A stretch of 64,000 nucleotides of DNA. Origin: Roseomonas alba. GTDB taxonomy: Bacteria; Pseudomonadota; Alphaproteobacteria; Acetobacterales; Acetobacteraceae. Positions 17,989-27,070 of this stretch are shown in pieces. The stretch is from NCBI RefSeq assembly GCF_019430885.1, contig NZ_JAHYBZ010000003.1, positions 558,001-622,000 of the forward strand. Reading direction: 5' to 3'. Positions within the stretch are counted from its first letter, which is position 1. Each line of letters starts with the position of its first letter. The notes under the pieces are model-generated. The model was not told the origin of the DNA, made no database searches, and saw only the letters and a list, made by a program, of their open reading frames with translations. A program made the position numbers and the translations under genes.

Positions 17989-18879
17989 TCAACGCTGCCG
18001 CCGGGGACAGAAAAATGTCGATCGGCCCGACTGGACGATGCGCGCGATGCCGGGGCAGGGTGGGTTGCAGTGCGGGCAGGGCTCGCCTTCGCGGCCATAG
18101 ACGGCGAAGCGTTCCTGGAAGCGGCCGACCTCCCCATCCGCGCGGACATAGTCGCGCAGGGACGACCCGCCCGCGCCGATGCTTTCCGTGAGCACGGCCT
18201 TGATCGCGGGCACCAGGCGCGTGGCGCGCGTCCCGGCGACGCTGGCGGCAAGCCGCCGGGGGGAAATGCCGGCGCGGTACAGCGCCTCGCATACATAAAT
18301 ATTGCCGAGCCCCGCCACGACCGTCTGGTCCAGCAGCGCCGCCTTGATCGGCGTATGCCGGCCGACCAGGGCGGCGGACAGCACGGCGTCGGTGAAAGCA
18401 TCCTCCAGCGGTTCGGGACCAAGGCCGGCCAGCAGCCGATGGGCGTCCTCCACCTCGGTCGCGACCAGGTCCACGGCCCCGAAGCGCCGCGGATCGACGA
18501 AGCCGACGCGCCAGCCATGATCGGTGGTCATGACCAGGTGCTCATGTGCCTCCGGCGGCGCATTGTGGCCGCGTGCGTCCGACGCCGCGCCCTGCGGCGT
18601 CAGCCGTGCCATGACGGGCACACTGGCCTGCCGCGCCACCATCCGCCCGGACATGCCAAGATGGATCAGCAGGCTCTCGCCCCCGTCCAGCCGCATCAGC
18701 ATGTATTTGGCCCGGCGGCGGAAGGACAGCACGCGGCGGCCTTCCACCCGGCGGACCAGATTGTCGGGGAAGGGAAAGCGGAGATCGGGGCGGCGCTGCT
18801 CGACCTCGACGATGCGATGGCCTTCCAGCACGGCGGCCAGGCCGCGCATCACCGTCTCGACCTCGGGCAGTTCGGGCAT
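17989..18879 (-). CDS. mutM: Formamidopyrimidine-DNA glycosylase (Fpg/MutM), altered zinc finger
   Basis: This 296-residue base-excision repair enzyme removes 8-oxoguanine and FaPy lesions. MPELPEVE at the N-terminus supplies the catalytic Pro1 and Glu2 after Met removal, RRAKYML carries the catalytic Lys, and an H2TH region follows. The C-terminal zinc finger normally has CxxC-x16-CxxC. Here Cys268, Cys271 and Cys291 are present, but the fourth position is Arg294 (CPRR), and an extra Cys275 occurs in NPPCPG. The protein ends at its usual length, so this is not a truncation. Zinc binding may use Cys275 or be weakened. It is divergent from ubiE with a 44-bp gap. Confidence 0.95.
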   Translation of the reverse strand: MPELPEVETVMRGLAAVLEGHRIVEVEQRRPDLRFPFPDNLVRRVEGRRVLSFRRRAKYMLMRLDGGESLLIHLGMSGRMVARQASVPVMARLTPQGAASDARGHNAPPEAHEHLVMTTDHGWRVGFVDPRRFGAVDLVATEVEDAHRLLAGLGPEPLEDAFTDAVLSAALVGRHTPIKAALLDQTVVAGLGNIYVCEALYRAGISPRRLAASVAGTRATRLVPAIKAVLTESIGAGGSSLRDYVRADGEVGRFQERFAVYGREGEPCPHCNPPCPGIARIVQSGRSTFFCPRRQR

Positions 18880-18923
18880 GGTCTCTCCCTTCCGGACGCG
18901 ACGCAGGCTATGCTGCGCTCACG

Positions 18924-19673
18924 ATGAACGACACCCCCCAGGACAGCGCCGATTTCGGCTACCGCACCGTGCCCCGCGCCGAGAAGGCCGGGTTGGTCCG
19001 CGAGGTCTTCGAAAGCGTGGCGCCACGCTATGACGTGATGAACGACCTGATGTCGCTGGGCGTCCATCGCGTCTGGAAGCGCATCTTCGTCAACGCCATC
19101 GGCTGTTCCCCGCGCGAGACGCTGCTCGACCTCGCCGGCGGCACCGGCGACATCGCCTTCCTGGCGAAGGAGCGGGGCGCGGGCCGCGTGATCTTGACGG
19201 ACGTCAATCCGGCGATGCTGGAAGTGGCGCAGAAGCGCGCGCTCGATCGCGGCCTCGCCGCCGGGCTCGACTTCATGGTGGTGGATGCGGAACACATCCC
19301 GCTGCCCGACCGCAGCGTCGAGAAGGTCTCCATCGCCTTCGGCCTGCGCAACTGCACCGACAAGGATGCCGTGCTGCGGGAGGCGCGGCGCGTCTTGCGC
19401 CCCGGCGGGCGCTTCCACTGCCTGGAATTCTCGAAACTCGAGATCGCGGCGCTGGTGCCGCTTTATGATGCCTGGTCCTTCAAGGCACTGCCCGAGATCG
19501 GCGCGCGCGTGGCGAAGGATCGCGACAGCTACGAATACCTCGCCGAGAGCATCCGCATGTTCCCCGACCAGGAAACGCTGGCGGGCATGATGGAGGATGC
19601 GGGGATGGAGCGGGTGGAAGTCCGCAACCTCTCCGGCGGGATCGTCGCGATCCATACCGGCTGGCGCCTGTAG
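18924..19673 (+). CDS. ubiE: Demethylmenaquinone/2-methoxy-6-polyprenyl-1,4-benzoquinol methylase
   Basis: This 249-residue SAM-dependent C-methyltransferase of ubiquinone biosynthesis shows UbiE motifs: YDVMNDLMSLGVHRVWK, SAM-binding LLDLAGGTGDIAFL, and FGLRNCTDKDAVLREARRVLRPGG. The C-terminus is also family-typical (NLSGGIVAIHTGWRL). The gene is followed after 6 bp by coaBC. In many alphaproteobacteria ubiB lies between these two, and here it is absent from this position. Confidence 0.96.
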   Translation: MNDTPQDSADFGYRTVPRAEKAGLVREVFESVAPRYDVMNDLMSLGVHRVWKRIFVNAIGCSPRETLLDLAGGTGDIAFLAKERGAGRVILTDVNPAMLEVAQKRALDRGLAAGLDFMVVDAEHIPLPDRSVEKVSIAFGLRNCTDKDAVLREARRVLRPGGRFHCLEFSKLEIAALVPLYDAWSFKALPEIGARVAKDRDSYEYLAESIRMFPDQETLAGMMEDAGMERVEVRNLSGGIVAIHTGWRL

Positions 19674-19679
19674 AAGCCC

Positions 19680-20864
19680 ATGCTTGCCGGTCGCCGCATC
19701 CTGCTCATCGTCTCGGGCTCCGTTGCCGCCTACAAGGCGCTGGAGCTGACGCGCCTGCTGCGCAGGGACGGCGCACAGGTCATGGCCGTGCTGACCGTCG
19801 GCGGCGCACGCTTCGTGACGAAGGAGGCGCTGGCCGCCATCACCGGCGAGCGCGTCCATGACGACCTCTGGGCCGCCGAGGCCGAGATCGGCCATATCCG
19901 CCTCGCCCGCTGGCCGGATATGGTCGCGGTGGTGCCGGGCTCGGCCGATCTGATCGCCAAGATGGCGCATGGGCTGGCGGATGATCTCGCCACCTGCGTG
20001 CTACTGGCGACGCGGGCGAAGATCCTGCTCGCGCCAGCGATGAATCCGGCCATGTGGGACCACGCCGCGACGCAGCGGAACATCGCCGCGTTGCGCAGCC
20101 GCGGCGTGACCATCGCCGGCCCCGCCAACGGCGCCATGGCCGAACCCGAAAGCGGTCCCGGCCGGCTCATGGAACCGCCCGAACTTCTGGACGCCATCCG
20201 CGCGGCGCTGTCCGACGGGCCGCTCAAGGGGCGGCACCTGATCGTCACCAGCGGGCCGACGCATGAACCGATCGACCCGGTGCGCTACATCGCCAACCGC
20301 GCCTCCGGCCGGCAGGGGCATGCCATCGCCGCCGCGCTCGCCGCGCTGGGCGCGCGGGTCACGCTCGTCAGCGGGCCGGTGACGCAACCGGACCCGCCGG
20401 GCGTCGCCGTGGTGCGCGTGGAGACGGCCCGCGAGATGCTCGCCGCCTGCGAGGCCGCCCTGCCCGCCGATGGCGTGGTCTGCAACGCGGCGGTCGCCGA
20501 CTGGCGCACCGCGCGCGCGGCGGACCAGAAGATGAAGAAGGTGCCGGGCGCGGTGCCCCCGCCGCTGGAGCTCGCGCTGAACCCCGACATCCTGGCGACG
20601 CTGTCCGCTGCCGGGCCGCAGCGCCCGCGCCTCGTCGTCGGCTTCGCCGCGGAGACGGAGCATGTGATCGACAACGCGATCTCCAAGCGCGCCCGCAAGG
20701 GCTGCGACTGGATCGTGGCGAACGACGTCTCCGGCGACGTGATGGGCGGCGCGGAAAACGCCGTGCACCTCGTCACCGAAGCGGGCGTCGAGGATTGGCC
20801 GCGCATGGCGAAGGAGGAGGTCGCCCGCCGCCTCGCCGCGCGCATCGCGGAGGCTCTGGCGTGA
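19680..20864 (+). CDS. coaBC: Bifunctional phosphopantothenoylcysteine decarboxylase / phosphopantothenate-cysteine ligase
   Basis: This 394-residue fusion acts in coenzyme A synthesis. The N-terminal half is the FMN-dependent decarboxylase Coa[17 protein letters not shown], then MNPAMW with catalytic Asn and the substrate-recognition clamp. The C-terminal half is the CoaB ligase: [25 protein letters not shown], and GFAAETE. The stop overlaps the GTG start of dut (GTGA), so ubiE-coaBC-dut form one transcription unit. Confidence 0.95.
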   Translation: MLAGRRILLIVSGSVAAYKALELTRLLRRDGAQVMAVLTVGGARFVTKEALAAITGERVHDDLWAAEAEIGHIRLARWPDMVAVVPGSADLIAKMAHGLADDLATCVLLATRAKILLAPAMNPAMWDHAATQRNIAALRSRGVTIAGPANGAMAEPESGPGRLMEPPELLDAIRAALSDGPLKGRHLIVTSGPTHEPIDPVRYIANRASGRQGHAIAAALAALGARVTLVSGPVTQPDPPGVAVVRVETAREMLAACEAALPADGVVCNAAVADWRTARAADQKMKKVPGAVPPPLELALNPDILATLSAAGPQRPRLVVGFAAETEHVIDNAISKRARKGCDWIVANDVSGDVMGGAENAVHLVTEAGVEDWPRMAKEEVARRLAARIAEALA

Positions 20865-21310
20865 CCAGCCCTGTCATCGAAGTCGTGCGCCTGTCCCATG
20901 CCGAGGGCCTGCCGCTGCCCTCCTATGCCACGGACGGCGCGGCGGGGATGGACCTGCTCGCCGCCGTCATGTCGCCCATGACCATCCCGCCCGGCGGGCG
21001 GATGCTGGTGCCGACCGGGCTGCGCATCGCCATCCCCGCTGGGTTCGAGATGCAGGTGCGGCCGCGCTCCGGCCTCGCGCTGAAGAACGGCGTCGTGCTG
21101 CCCAACAGCCCGGGCACGATCGACGAGGATTATCGCGGCGAGCTCGGCGTCATCGTCATGAATTGCGGCGACGCGCCCTTCACCATCGAGCGCGGCATGC
21201 GCATTGCCCAGGCCGTCATCGCGCCGGTGGTCCGCGCCACCTGGCACGAGGTCGCCGAGCTGCCGGAGACGGCGCGCGGCCATGGCGGCTTCGGATCGAC
21301 CGGACGCTAA
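20861..21310 (+). CDS. dut: dUTP diphosphatase
   Basis: This 149-residue homotrimeric dUTPase makes dUMP and prevents uracil incorporation into DNA. Five conserved motifs are visible: [43 protein letters not shown], and the C-terminal P-loop-like [14 protein letters not shown] 20861 overlaps the coaBC stop by 4 nt, supporting coupled translation. Confidence 0.96.
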   Translation: MTSPVIEVVRLSHAEGLPLPSYATDGAAGMDLLAAVMSPMTIPPGGRMLVPTGLRIAIPAGFEMQVRPRSGLALKNGVVLPNSPGTIDEDYRGELGVIVMNCGDAPFTIERGMRIAQAVIAPVVRATWHEVAELPETARGHGGFGSTGR

Positions 21311-21337
21311 ATAGCCACCAGCCGGAGGATCGACACC

Positions 21338-22681
21338 ATGGCGAAGGACGCCCAGGGACTGAGCCTCACTGCCGCGTCGGATGCCGCGGCCGCCGCTTAT
21401 GACCATGTGGTCGAAGGCTATCTGAAGTATCGCGCCGATGCCGGGCAGCGGCTGAAGGCGGCGACGGCGATCGACCCCGAGATGCCGATGGCCCTGGTGC
21501 TGCAGGGCGTCTTCGCGATGCTGACCTACAACTCCGCCATGGTCCCCCGCGCCCAGGCCGCCGCGGACAAGGCAGCGCGCTGCGCCGGCAATGACCGCGA
21601 ACGCGCCCATGCCGCGGCCCTCGCCCTCTGGGCGAGCGGCGACATGGACGGCGCGCTGGCGGCGTGGGAGGCGATCATGGCGACGCATCCGCACGACATC
21701 CTCGCCTTCCGCCTGCATCATTTCTGCGCCTTCTGGCTGGGCCGCGCGGGGCAGATGCTGCGCGCGGTGGATGCGGTCGCGCCGAAATGGTCGGCCGCGC
21801 TGCCGGGCTATGGCTCCATCCTCGCCTGTCGCTGCTTCGCCAATGAGGAATGCGGCAACTACACGGTCGCCGAGGAGGCCGGGCGCGCCGCCGTCGCGCT
21901 CGATCCCGGCGATCTCTGGGCCACCCATGGCGTTGCCCACATCATGGAGATGCAGGGCCGCCGCGGCGAAGGCATCCTCTGGCTCAAGGGGCTGGAGAAA
22001 CACTGGGACGGCGGGTCGAACCTGCTGCATCATTTGTGGTGGCACCGCGCCATGTATCACCTCGAACGCGAGGAACATGCCGAGGTGCTGTCCCTTTATG
22101 ATCGCGGTTTTCGCAATCTCGGCAGCGGGCTGACCCAGGCCATGCCGGATCTCTACATCGATGTGCAGAACGCGGCGTCGATGCTGTTCCGCCTGGAACT
22201 TCACGATGTCCATGTCGGCGATCGCTGGGTCGAACTGGCCGACAAGGCCGAGGCACGCATCGGCGACTGCCTGTCCGCCTTCACCTTGCCGCACTGGATG
22301 ATGGCGCTGGGCGCTACTGAACGCTTCCAGGCCGGCGCCCGCATGCTGGACGCGATGCGGGACGCCGCGCGCCAGCCCGGCACCAATGCCGCCATCCTGC
22401 GCGACGCCGCGATCCCGGTCTGCGAGGCGGTGCTCGCCTATGCGCAGGGCGACTTCGCGCGCGCGGTGGATGCGATGCGCCCGGCGGTCAGCGTGATGCA
22501 CATCCTCGGCGGCAGCCACGCGCAGCAGGACGTGCTGGAACAGCTCTTTCTCGATGCCGCGATGAAGGCGGGGCTGGAGGAGGATGCGCGCCTGCTCCTC
22601 GAACGCGTGGCGGGACGGCACCCGGTACCACCCGAGCGGCGCGTCGGGTATGCCGACGCGGCACGCGAGATCCTGCACTAA
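21338..22681 (+). CDS. TPR protein, TTC38-like
   Basis: This 447-residue all-helical protein has degenerate tetratricopeptide repeats (for example [21 protein letters not shown] and [31 protein letters not shown]). The [24 protein letters not shown] and [15 protein letters not shown] stretches match what I remember of the TTC38 family, found in animals and in many proteobacteria and of unknown biochemical role. No signal peptide or membrane segment is seen. It follows dut after 27 bp and may belong to that transcript. Confidence 0.8.
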   Translation: MAKDAQGLSLTAASDAAAAAYDHVVEGYLKYRADAGQRLKAATAIDPEMPMALVLQGVFAMLTYNSAMVPRAQAAADKAARCAGNDRERAHAAALALWASGDMDGALAAWEAIMATHPHDILAFRLHHFCAFWLGRAGQMLRAVDAVAPKWSAALPGYGSILACRCFANEECGNYTVAEEAGRAAVALDPGDLWATHGVAHIMEMQGRRGEGILWLKGLEKHWDGGSNLLHHLWWHRAMYHLEREEHAEVLSLYDRGFRNLGSGLTQAMPDLYIDVQNAASMLFRLELHDVHVGDRWVELADKAEARIGDCLSAFTLPHWMMALGATERFQAGARMLDAMRDAARQPGTNAAILRDAAIPVCEAVLAYAQGDFARAVDAMRPAVSVMHILGGSHAQQDVLEQLFLDAAMKAGLEEDARLLLERVAGRHPVPPERRVGYADAAREILH

Positions 22682-22717
22682 CCTCCGATCCGGAGCCCCG
22701 CGGATCGCATCGCGGAC

Positions 22718-22823
22718 CACCCAGGGGTTGCGGCATGGGCACTGCATCGCAACAATAGGGGCGGGTGTCGGCCTGCATGATGCGGCCGACAGGTGTCTCA
22801 ATACCGGTCGGGCCGCCGGTATC
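22718..22823 (+). ncRNA. Structured nhaA leader, candidate nhaA-I (lithium-class) riboswitch
   Basis: The 214-nt gap before nhaA holds several consecutive helices: CACCC (22718-22722) with GGGTG (22763-22767) enclosing GTTGCG (22727-22732) with CGCAAC (22748-22753); GTCGGCC (22767-22773) with GGCCGAC (22784-22790); and ATACCGG (22801-22807) with CCGGTAT (22816-22822). The first and third helices share one base, so they may compete. The nhaA-I motif, reported as a Li+-responsive riboswitch class, lies upstream of nhaA in proteobacteria. Position and architecture fit, but I could not test the consensus. Confidence 0.45.
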
Positions 22824-22895
22824 GGAGAGCCGTGCCATGACGCCGCCCGCGCCAGTCCCGTCCCGCTTGCCTGCCCTCCCGATGCGAGGCGGCCG

Positions 22896-24122
22896 ATGAT
22901 CAAGCCGATCACCGACGCCGTGGTGAAGCCGATCACCAAGGCGGTCAAGCGCCCCTTCTCCCTGACGCGCGGCTTCCTCGAAAGCGAGGCCTCCGGCGGC
23001 CTGCTGCTCATGGCCGCCGCGGCCGCGGCGCTGGTGGTCGCGAATTCAGCCCTCGCGCCGACCTATCACGGCGCGCTGCACGCCTATCTGGGGCCGCTGA
23101 GCATCGGGTACTGGATCAATGACGGGCTGATGGCGGTCTTCTTCCTGCTCGTCGGGCTCGAAATCAAACGCGAGATGCTCGACGGGCAGCTTGCCTCCTG
23201 GTCCAACCGAGCCCTGCCCGGCATCGCCGCGGCAGGCGGGATGCTGGTGCCGGCGCTGATCTTCCTGTTCTTCAACGCAGGCTCGCCCGAAACGGCGAAG
23301 GGCTGGGCGATCCCGACCGCGACGGACATCGCCTTCGCGCTCGGCGTGATGTCGCTGCTCGGGCCGCGCGTGCCGGCGGCGCTGAAGGTGTTCCTTGCCG
23401 CGCTGGCCATCATCGACGACCTCGGCGCCGTCATCATCATCGCGCTGTTCTACACTGGCGGGCTGTCGATCCTGGATCTCGGCCTGGCGGCGCTGACCTT
23501 CGCGGTGCTGATGGGCATGAACCGTGCCGGTGTGGCGCGGCTCTGGCCCTTCCTGCTGCTCGGCGCCGTGCTGTGGTTCTTCGTGCTGCGCTCGGGCATC
23601 CATGCGACCATCGCCGGCGTGCTGCTGGCGCTGACCATTCCGCTGCAGCCTGCCCCGGGCCGGCCGGACGATGTGGCGCATTCGCTGCTGCACCGGCTGG
23701 AACACGCGCTGCAGCGCCCCGTCGCCTTCATCATCGTGCCGATCTTCGGCTTCGCGAATGCCGGCGTGTCCTTCGACGAGGCCGGCTGGGCGGCGCTGCG
23801 CGAACCCTTGACCATCGGCGTCGCGCTGGGGCTTCTGCTGGGGAAGCTGGTCGGCGTCTTCGGGGCCTCGGCGCTGGCCATCGCGACGGGCCTGGCGACG
23901 CTGCCCTTCCGCACGACCTGGCTTCACATGGTCGGGGTCGCGCTGCTCTGCGGCGTCGGCTTCACGATGAGCCTGTTCATCGCCCTGCTGGCCTTCCCGG
24001 ACACGGCGCTGCTGCAGGAGAAGGCGAAGCTCGGCATCCTGGGCGGGTCGCTGATCGCGGGGCTGTTGGGCTGGGTGGTGCTGCGGGCCGCACCGGCGCC
24101 GCAGGGGGTTCGCGCAGAGTAG
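22896..24122 (+). CDS. nhaA: Na+/H+ antiporter NhaA
   Basis: This 408-residue inner-membrane antiporter exports Na+ or Li+ for protons. It has about twelve hydrophobic segments. Key motifs are [33 protein letters not shown], and [18 protein letters not shown] with the paired Asp residues that bind the ion. ATG 22896 has a GAGG Shine-Dalgarno at 7 nt. The structured leader upstream probably regulates it. Repeat copy B lies directly downstream. Confidence 0.95.
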   Translation: MIKPITDAVVKPITKAVKRPFSLTRGFLESEASGGLLLMAAAAAALVVANSALAPTYHGALHAYLGPLSIGYWINDGLMAVFFLLVGLEIKREMLDGQLASWSNRALPGIAAAGGMLVPALIFLFFNAGSPETAKGWAIPTATDIAFALGVMSLLGPRVPAALKVFLAALAIIDDLGAVIIIALFYTGGLSILDLGLAALTFAVLMGMNRAGVARLWPFLLLGAVLWFFVLRSGIHATIAGVLLALTIPLQPAPGRPDDVAHSLLHRLEHALQRPVAFIIVPIFGFANAGVSFDEAGWAALREPLTIGVALGLLLGKLVGVFGASALAIATGLATLPFRTTWLHMVGVALLCGVGFTMSLFIALLAFPDTALLQEKAKLGILGGSLIAGLLGWVVLRAAPAPQGVRAE

Positions 24123-24153
24123 GGACGGGGCTGTCGGTGCGACGGGCGGTAGC

Positions 24154-24388
24154 GGAGAGGGGCTTTGCCCCTCTCCGGACCTCTCCCCAGCAAAGGCCGA
24201 AAGGCCTTTGCAAACCTCGATTTGGCGCTGTGTGGCGCGGGCGGGAAAAGCGCCGTAACCCGCCCTTGTGCCCGTAGGTCGCGTCGAGGGAAGCGTCATG
24301 CCCTCTCTGCCCAGCGCCAAGTTCCTGCGTTCCAAGTGCTCCAAGCACTTGGCAGGGTGAGGTTTGGAGAGGGGCAGCGCCCCTCTCC
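24154..24388. repeat. Dispersed palindromic element, copy B
   Basis: This is a full inverted pair. Left module: GGAGAGGGG/CCCCTCTCC hairpin 24154-24176 and GCAAAGGCC-GAAA-GGCCTTTGC hairpin 24190-24211, then TTGGCGC. Right module: a GCCCAGCGCCAAG inner motif, hairpin CCAAGTGC/GCACTTGG 24332-24352, and hairpin 24366-24388. The right inner hairpin has a different stem sequence from the family norm but is perfectly paired. The rest of the 443-bp gap (24389-24565) before purH shows no gene. Confidence 0.85.
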
Positions 24389-24565
24389 AATCTCCCGCTG
24401 CCCCTCAATCTTCGCGCTTCATGGGGCGGCGCCCCCACGATTTCCGGTCCAGTGGAACCATCCGGGCCATCAGACGGGCCGAAAGGCTCTTGGCGAGCTA
24501 CGAAGCAGTGCCTTGCGCCCCGCCCGTGGTTGCAGTGCGCCCGCCCCGGGTCTATGCGCCCGCCC

Positions 24566-26143
24566 ATGAGCGACCTCCTCCCCATCCGCCGTGCCCTGAT
24601 TTCCGTCTCCGACAAGACGGGGCTGATCGAATTCGGCCGTTTCCTCGCCGGGAAGGGGGTCGAGATCCTGTCCACCGGCGGCACTGCGAAGGCGCTTCGC
24701 GATGCCGGGGTGCCGGTGAAGGACGTCTCGGACCACACGGGCTTCCCGGAAATCCTCGACGGACGCGTCAAGACCCTGGTCCCGCAGGTCCATGGCGGCA
24801 TCCTCGGCCGGCGGGACCTGAAGGAACACCTGGCGCAGATGGAACAGCACGCCATCGCGCCAATCGACCTGGTCGCGGTGAACCTCTACCCCTTCGAGGC
24901 GACGGTCGCGAAGGGCGCCTCCTTCCAGGACTGTATCGAGAACATCGACATTGGCGGCCCGGCGATGATCCGCTCGGCGGCGAAGAACCATGCCGGCGTG
25001 GCGGTGCTGACCGAACCCCAGCATTTCGCCGAGATCCAGGCCGAGATCGAGGCCAAGGGCGGCACCACGCTCGCCACCCGCCGGCGCCTCGCCGCCGCGG
25101 CCTATGCCCGCACCGCGGCCTATGATGCGGCCATCTCCGGCTGGTTCGCGAAGCAGCAGGGCGAGGATTTCCCCCCGCGCCTCGCCTTCGCCGGCGTGCT
25201 GCGCCAAGGCCTGCGCTATGGCGAGAACCCGCACCAGCAGGCCGCCTTCTACACCGACGGCACCAACCGCCCCGGCATCGCCACCGCGAAGCAGATCCAG
25301 GGCAAGGAGCTGTCCTACAACAACATCAACGACACCGACGCGGCCTTCGAATGCGTCGCGGAGTTCGACCGCCCGGCCATCGCCATCATCAAGCACGCCA
25401 CCCCTTGCGGCGTCGCGGTCGCCGAGGACCTGGTCACGGCCTGGGATCGCGCCTTCCTCTGCGACCCGGTCTCCCCCTTCGGCGGCATCGTCGCGGCGAA
25501 CCGCGTGCTGGACGCCGCCGCGGCCGAGAAGATCGCCGCCATCTTCACCGAGGTCGTCATCGCCCCGGATGCAGACGAAGCGGCCCGCGCCATCTTCGCC
25601 CGCAAGAAGAACCTGCGCCTGCTGCTGACCGGCGCCATGCCGGACCCGGCCGCGCCGGGCATGACCTTCAAGTCGGTCGCCGGCGGCTTCCTGGCCCAGT
25701 CCCGCGACGCCGGCCATATCGCGGCATCCGCGCTGAAAGTGGTGACCCAGCGCGCCCCGACCGAGGCCGAGCTGCGCGACCTGCTGTTTGCCTTCCGCGT
25801 CTGCAAGCATGTGAAGTCCAACGCCATCGTCTACGCCAAGAACGAGGCGACCGTCGGCCTCGGCGGCGGCCAGCCCAACCGTGTGGACAGCGCCCGCATC
25901 GCCGGCTGGAAAAGCGAGGAAGCCGCCAAGGCCGCCGGCCTGCCGGAACCGCTCGCGCGCGGCAGCGTGGTGGCTTCGGACGCGTTCTTCCCCTTCGCGG
26001 ACGGGCTCGAAGCGGCGGCCGCGGCGGGCGTGACCGCCGTGATCCAGCCGGGCGGGTCGATGCGCGACGCGGAAGTGATCGCGGCGGCAGACAAGGCCGG
26101 GCTCGCGATGGTGCTCACGGGGATGCGGCATTTCCGGCACTGA
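24566..26143 (+). CDS. purH: Bifunctional AICAR formyltransferase / IMP cyclohydrolase
   Basis: This 525-residue enzyme catalyses the last two steps of de novo IMP synthesis. The N-terminal MGS-like cyclohydrolase domain shows [18 protein letters not shown] and [15 protein letters not shown]. The C-terminal AICARFT domain shows [23 protein letters not shown], and the late [11 protein letters not shown] with the catalytic Lys. ATG 24566 gives the family start; ATG 24554 is an alternative, and extension further upstream would run towards repeat copy B. The gene is bounded on both sides by repeat copies B and C. Confidence 0.96.
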   Translation: MSDLLPIRRALISVSDKTGLIEFGRFLAGKGVEILSTGGTAKALRDAGVPVKDVSDHTGFPEILDGRVKTLVPQVHGGILGRRDLKEHLAQMEQHAIAPIDLVAVNLYPFEATVAKGASFQDCIENIDIGGPAMIRSAAKNHAGVAVLTEPQHFAEIQAEIEAKGGTTLATRRRLAAAAYARTAAYDAAISGWFAKQQGEDFPPRLAFAGVLRQGLRYGENPHQQAAFYTDGTNRPGIATAKQIQGKELSYNNINDTDAAFECVAEFDRPAIAIIKHATPCGVAVAEDLVTAWDRAFLCDPVSPFGGIVAANRVLDAAAAEKIAAIFTEVVIAPDADEAARAIFARKKNLRLLLTGAMPDPAAPGMTFKSVAGGFLAQSRDAGHIAASALKVVTQRAPTEAELRDLLFAFRVCKHVKSNAIVYAKNEATVGLGGGQPNRVDSARIAGWKSEEAAKAAGLPEPLARGSVVASDAFFPFADGLEAAAAAGVTAVIQPGGSMRDAEVIAAADKAGLAMVLTGMRHFRH

Positions 26144-26150
26144 TGGACCA

Positions 26151-26383
26151 GGGAGGGGCTTTGCCCCTCCCCGGACCCCTCCCCACCAAAGGCCGACTGG
26201 CCTTTGGAAACCTCAACTTGGCGCCGGGCAGGCATGGCAGGATGCACGCCGAAACCCGCACTCGCGCACCGCGCGCGCTCAGAGGGGACAGCATGACGGC
26301 AGCGCCCAGCACCAGAAGTCGGCTTTCCAAATGACACGGTCATTTGGCGGGGTGAGGTCTGGAGAGGGGCGGCGCCCCTCTGC
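26151..26383. repeat. Dispersed palindromic element, copy C
   Basis: This is a full inverted pair. Left module: GGGAGGGGC/GCCCCTCCC hairpin 26151-26171, hairpin CCAAAGGCC/GGCCTTTGG 26186-26207 with loop GACT, and ACTTGGCGCCGGGCAG just after. Right module: hairpin CCAAATGA/TCATTTGG 26327-26347 (variant stem, fully paired) and hairpin near 26361-26383. Its right edge is only about 17 nt before the carbonic anhydrase ATG, so it borders that gene's ribosome-binding site. Confidence 0.85.
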
Positions 26384-26400
26384 AGGGAGCCACCACCCCC

Positions 26401-27009
26401 ATGGATGAACTCGTCGCCGGCTACCGCCGCTTCCGCCAGGAAACCTGGCCCCAGCAGCGCGCGCGCTTCGAGGAGCTCGCCGCCCAGGGCCAACGCCCAC
26501 ACACCCTGGTCATCGCCTGTTCGGACAGCCGCGTCGATCCGCAAATGATCTTCTCGGCCGGACCGGGCGAGCTGTTCGTCGCGCGCAACGTCGCGAATCT
26601 GGTGCCGCCCTACATGCCGGACGCCGCGTTCCATGGCACCTCGGCGGCGGTGGAATTCGCCGTGCGCGTGCTGGTGGTGAAGCGCATCGTGGTGATGGGC
26701 CATGCGCTGTGCGGCGGCATCCGCGCCCTGCTGGATGGCGTCCCGCCCGAGGCCGGGGATTTCGTCGCCGGCTGGATCAAGATCGCCGGCCGCGCGCGGG
26801 AGGTTGCCCTGCGTTGCGATGTCCCCGAACAGCGCCAGGAAGTCGCCGAGCATGAGGCCGTGCGCATCTCGCTCGCCAACCTCATGACCTTCCCCTGGGT
26901 GGCGGAGGCGGTGGCGGAGGGCCGACTGGCCCTTCACGGCGCCCATTTCGGCGTCGCCACCGGCCGGCTGGTGCTGGTCCCCGCCGAGGGCGAACCCCGC
27001 ACGCCCTAA
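26401..27009 (+). CDS. Beta-class carbonic anhydrase
   Basis: This 202-residue enzyme interconverts CO2 and bicarbonate. Zinc ligands and the catalytic dyad are visible: Cys40, Asp42 and Arg44 in ACSDSR, then His101 and Cys104 in GHALCGG. The [12 protein letters not shown] segment is also family-typical. No signal peptide, so it is cytoplasmic. Start ATG 26401 has GGGAG about 11 nt upstream at the very edge of repeat copy C. It is followed by rmuC after 61 bp. Confidence 0.93.
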   Translation: MDELVAGYRRFRQETWPQQRARFEELAAQGQRPHTLVIACSDSRVDPQMIFSAGPGELFVARNVANLVPPYMPDAAFHGTSAAVEFAVRVLVVKRIVVMGHALCGGIRALLDGVPPEAGDFVAGWIKIAGRAREVALRCDVPEQRQEVAEHEAVRISLANLMTFPWVAEAVAEGRLALHGAHFGVATGRLVLVPAEGEPRTP

Positions 27010-27070
27010 GGAATCTCGCGCCCGCAGCGCGGGAATGCGAGACTCCCCCGGTCGAGTCGGGGGAGAGGGG

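Noticed and set aside
20285-23011. Long minus-strand reading frame (908 codons)
   Set aside because: It is antisense to coaBC, dut, the TPR gene and the nhaA leader; no domain is recognisable.
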